From contig JANFNE010000024.1 of NCBI GenBank assembly GCA_024867545.1, positions 62,001-126,000 on the forward strand: a stretch of DNA of 64,000 nucleotides. The letters run 5' to 3'. The DNA comes from Phytopythium helicoides (taxonomy: Eukaryota > Oomycota > Peronosporomycetes > Pythiales > Pythiaceae). This document shows positions 61,751-64,000 of the stretch, one piece after another (position 1 is the stretch's first letter; each line of letters begins with the position of its first letter). A program made the translations under genes and the position numbers. Below the pieces are notes generated by a model. That model searched no databases. It was not told the origin of the DNA and saw nothing but the letters and a program-made list of their open reading frames with translations.

Positions 61751-64000
61751 TTACTGCTTGAGCTGTGCCTCCAACTGCGCTGCGCGCTCCTCCGCCGCAT
61801 CGCGCGCGGCAAACGCCGTCTGCGCTGCGAAGCGAGCGGCTTCCTCCTGGTCCTTAGCAAGCTGCACAGCCTGCTCGAGGGCCTCGAGTTGCTCTCGCAG
61901 CGATGCAAGCTCGGATGAGTGGGACTCGGCCGCCGCCGTAAGCTCGCGCACCTGATCAGCGAGATCACGCTTCTCTTCATCGGCGTCGTTTACGCCAGCC
62001 TCAGCCGCCTGTCGTGCAGCTTCCAGTTGCGCTTGCGCCTCGCTCACTTCCTGGCGCAGAGCAGCTTCGGTTTGAGCTGCCTCTTGGGCCTTCGCATCCG
62101 CAGCTTCTTGAGCATCAGCCAGCTGCTGCTGCGTCGAAGCAAGCTCGCTGCGGAGCGCTTCGATCAGATCATCCTTGCCAGCGATGCTCTCGTTGACCAA
62201 TCGAAGCTCTTCTGACACAGACTCCTTCTCCGCAGCTAGCGACGAGATCTCGTCATTGAGTCGAGCGTTCTCGCTGGCAAGGCGCTCATTCTCCTCGACG
62301 AGTTCAGAAGAGACAGCCACCTCCTGGACCTTCGGCTCCGACACGTCGACAGAGCTTTCCTCGACGTCAGCCTTTGGCTGCGGCGCAGCATCCTCTTCTT
62401 CAATTGGCTCGCTCGTCTCCTCGATATCAGTATCATCCTGGACCTGCTCGGCGTCACCTGATGGAGCAGGAGCCTCGAATGACACAGGTCCGTCAGCAAC
62501 AGTAGGCTCAACCACAGACAAGAACGCATGCAGCTTCGAAGAAGACTGCGACTGCTGCGGCGGTTGGTGGTTGGCCGACTGGTGGTTCACCGACACTTCC
62601 TCGACCACGAAGAAAGAGTGGTCGCGGTCCGACTGGATGCTACTGCGACGGTCAGACTGGATGCTGTAGCGGCGGTCGCTACCGTCGAGGCTGTGGAAGC
62701 TCTCGTTGTGGTGGCTCTCTGAGTCATCCTCCACCGGCTCCTCGATGGGAGTAGCCTCTTCTTCAGCTTCCTCGTGTGCATCCTCAGGCTGTGCCGGAGG
62801 AGCAGCCTCCTCATCCCGCTGCGAAGGAGCAGCGACTGCAGGACCAGGCGTGCTAGACGGCACCACGCTGGTCAAGAACGCAGCAAGCTTGGACGCCGGG
62901 GCCGACTTCACTGAAGAATCCTTGTTAACGGATGCCGGAGCGCTCTTGCTCTGGTTCGAGAACGCAGCAAACGCAGACAGCTTGCTCGGGGGAGAGGATG
63001 GAGGCGAGTGCGACGCATCCCCACCGGATCCATTCGATGACGATGAAAACCGGCCAGAGAACGCTGCGGGGATCGAGAGCTTCGACACCGATCGCGGGGC
63101 GGAGCCCTTCGCTCGAGTCATTCGATGGTGTAGGAGGACCGTTGCTGTTCGTAAGGCTGCTGCGGGATGTTGAAGTGGTAGTGTTTGTTGAGGAGGACGA
63201 CCGGTTATTCTTGAAGATCGACGGGATGCGTAGTCGAGATGTCGTCGTTTGTTGTTTAGGCGATGTCGCCGAAGCCGATGCCGAGGATGTGCGGTCGGCA
63301 GACGCCGATGCCGACGATGTGCGGTCAAACGCGTCGTCCTCGATCTCCTCCGAGAACGACGTCGTCGACCCGCGCTGCAGCTCTGACGAGGCGCTGGTGA
63401 CACTTGAAATCGACGACGAGCGGTTCGTCATCGGCTTGGGGACCGAGACGGCCGGGAGCGGGGCCTTGACTGGCTGGGGCGGAGGGTTCGTAACCGTTGC
63501 CTTGACTGGCGGCGCTGTCGGGAACTTGTTCAGGAACGCTGAGAGGCGGTTGCTGCTGTTGGCGGTGCTGCCCGTGGACTGCGGCGGCGCGATGGAGGAC
63601 GCTGGGCCAATGTTGTGTCCCGACAGTCGGTTCTCGTCGTTGGCCGGGTTGGGGTCGAAGAACTGCGCCATCTTGTTGGCGGCCGTGGGGCGGTACTTCT
63701 TCTGCAGCGCGACGATGCACTCATTGACGGCGACCTCGTTGACCTCGTCGAGTAGCTGGACGGTGGTGAAGATCTGGTGCTCGTCGAGCTGTGCGCGGCT
63801 GCGGCACCACTTGATGAAGAACTGAACGCGCTCGAGCGCGTGGAAAGGTAGAGAGCTGGTTGAGCGATCGCTGCAGTTTCTTTGGCAGCTCGCTCTCGCT
63901 CTCGCGCTCGCCTTGCGTGAGCGCGTTCGTGAGCAGGCACAACGCGCGGCCGTCCTTGAGGAACGGCGCACAGCGAGCGCGTGTCCACGAGCGGCTCCTT
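61751..64000 (-). CDS. Calponin-homology / coiled-coil protein, 5' end outside window (frame breaks)
   Basis: The frame enters from the right edge with the middle of a calponin-homology domain (FLKDGRALCLLTNALTQGE) and continues, after a shift at about 63844-63846 (AAA on the plus strand), with ERVQFFIKWCR and IFTTVQLLDEVNEVAVNECI. A long Ser/Thr/Pro-rich region follows with a recurring L-S-A-F-x-x-F motif (RLSAFLNKF, KLSAFAAFS, KLAAFLTSV, KLHAFLSVV). A second shift lies at about 63105-63107 (CCC on the plus strand). The C-terminal ~190 residues are a heptad-rich Ala/Glu/Gln coiled coil ending AQLEAQLKQ. A CH domain plus coiled coil suggests an actin- or microtubule-linked protein; this is inference. 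Confidence 0.75.

Overview
The window looks like nuclear DNA of an oomycete, most likely a Peronosporales (Phytophthora-type) genome. The signs are short GT-AG introns (about 65-150 bp) in eukaryotic genes, core promoters resembling the oomycete initiator (GCTCATTYYNCAWTTT), a PDR-type ABC transporter, a SAPS/PH/FYVE-type protein, and a tyrosine-recombinase retrotransposon of the Ngaro type. Species cannot be fixed from sequence alone.

Layout. (1) 1-7192, minus strand: the 5' part of one giant uninterrupted reading frame encoding an acidic Glu/Val/Ala/Thr protein built from 400-residue repeats. Three 1200-bp units are identical, three more are diverged or partial, and the gene runs off the left edge. 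(2) 8041-33217: a seven-member family of secreted type-B carboxylesterases. Copy 1 is inverted and frameshifted, copy 2 has its own promoter, signal peptide and linker, and copies 3-7 form a head-to-tail array with a period of about 2.87 kb. The spacer between copies 6 and 7 holds an intact Ngaro-like element (24763-30718) with perfect split direct repeats, inserted at a CATTT core also present in the empty site. (3) 33502-64000: ordinary housekeeping and signalling genes. They are two myristoylation-type PX-domain proteins, ribosomal protein eL31, a type I DnaJ, an A/B-type cyclin, a SAPS-PH-PH-FYVE protein, an RP2-like (TBCC plus NDPK-like) protein, a PUF60-like splicing factor, a Yippee-like protein, a PDR ABC transporter, a double tetraspanin, and the 3' part of a CH-domain/coiled-coil protein.

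The esterase family shows repeated duplication and exchange: spacers, promoters and coding halves occur in different combinations, and copies 6 and 7 encode identical proteins. The retroelement looks young, because its repeats are identical and all three ORFs are open.

A caution covers the whole right half. Several conserved genes (SAPS/FYVE, RP2, PUF60, ABC transporter, CH-domain protein) and esterase copy 1 are broken by single-base shifts, many of them at short homopolymers, while neighbours such as eL31, DnaJ, cyclin, Yippee and tetraspanin are intact. Residual assembly indels are the simplest explanation, so these genes should not be called pseudogenes until reads are checked.
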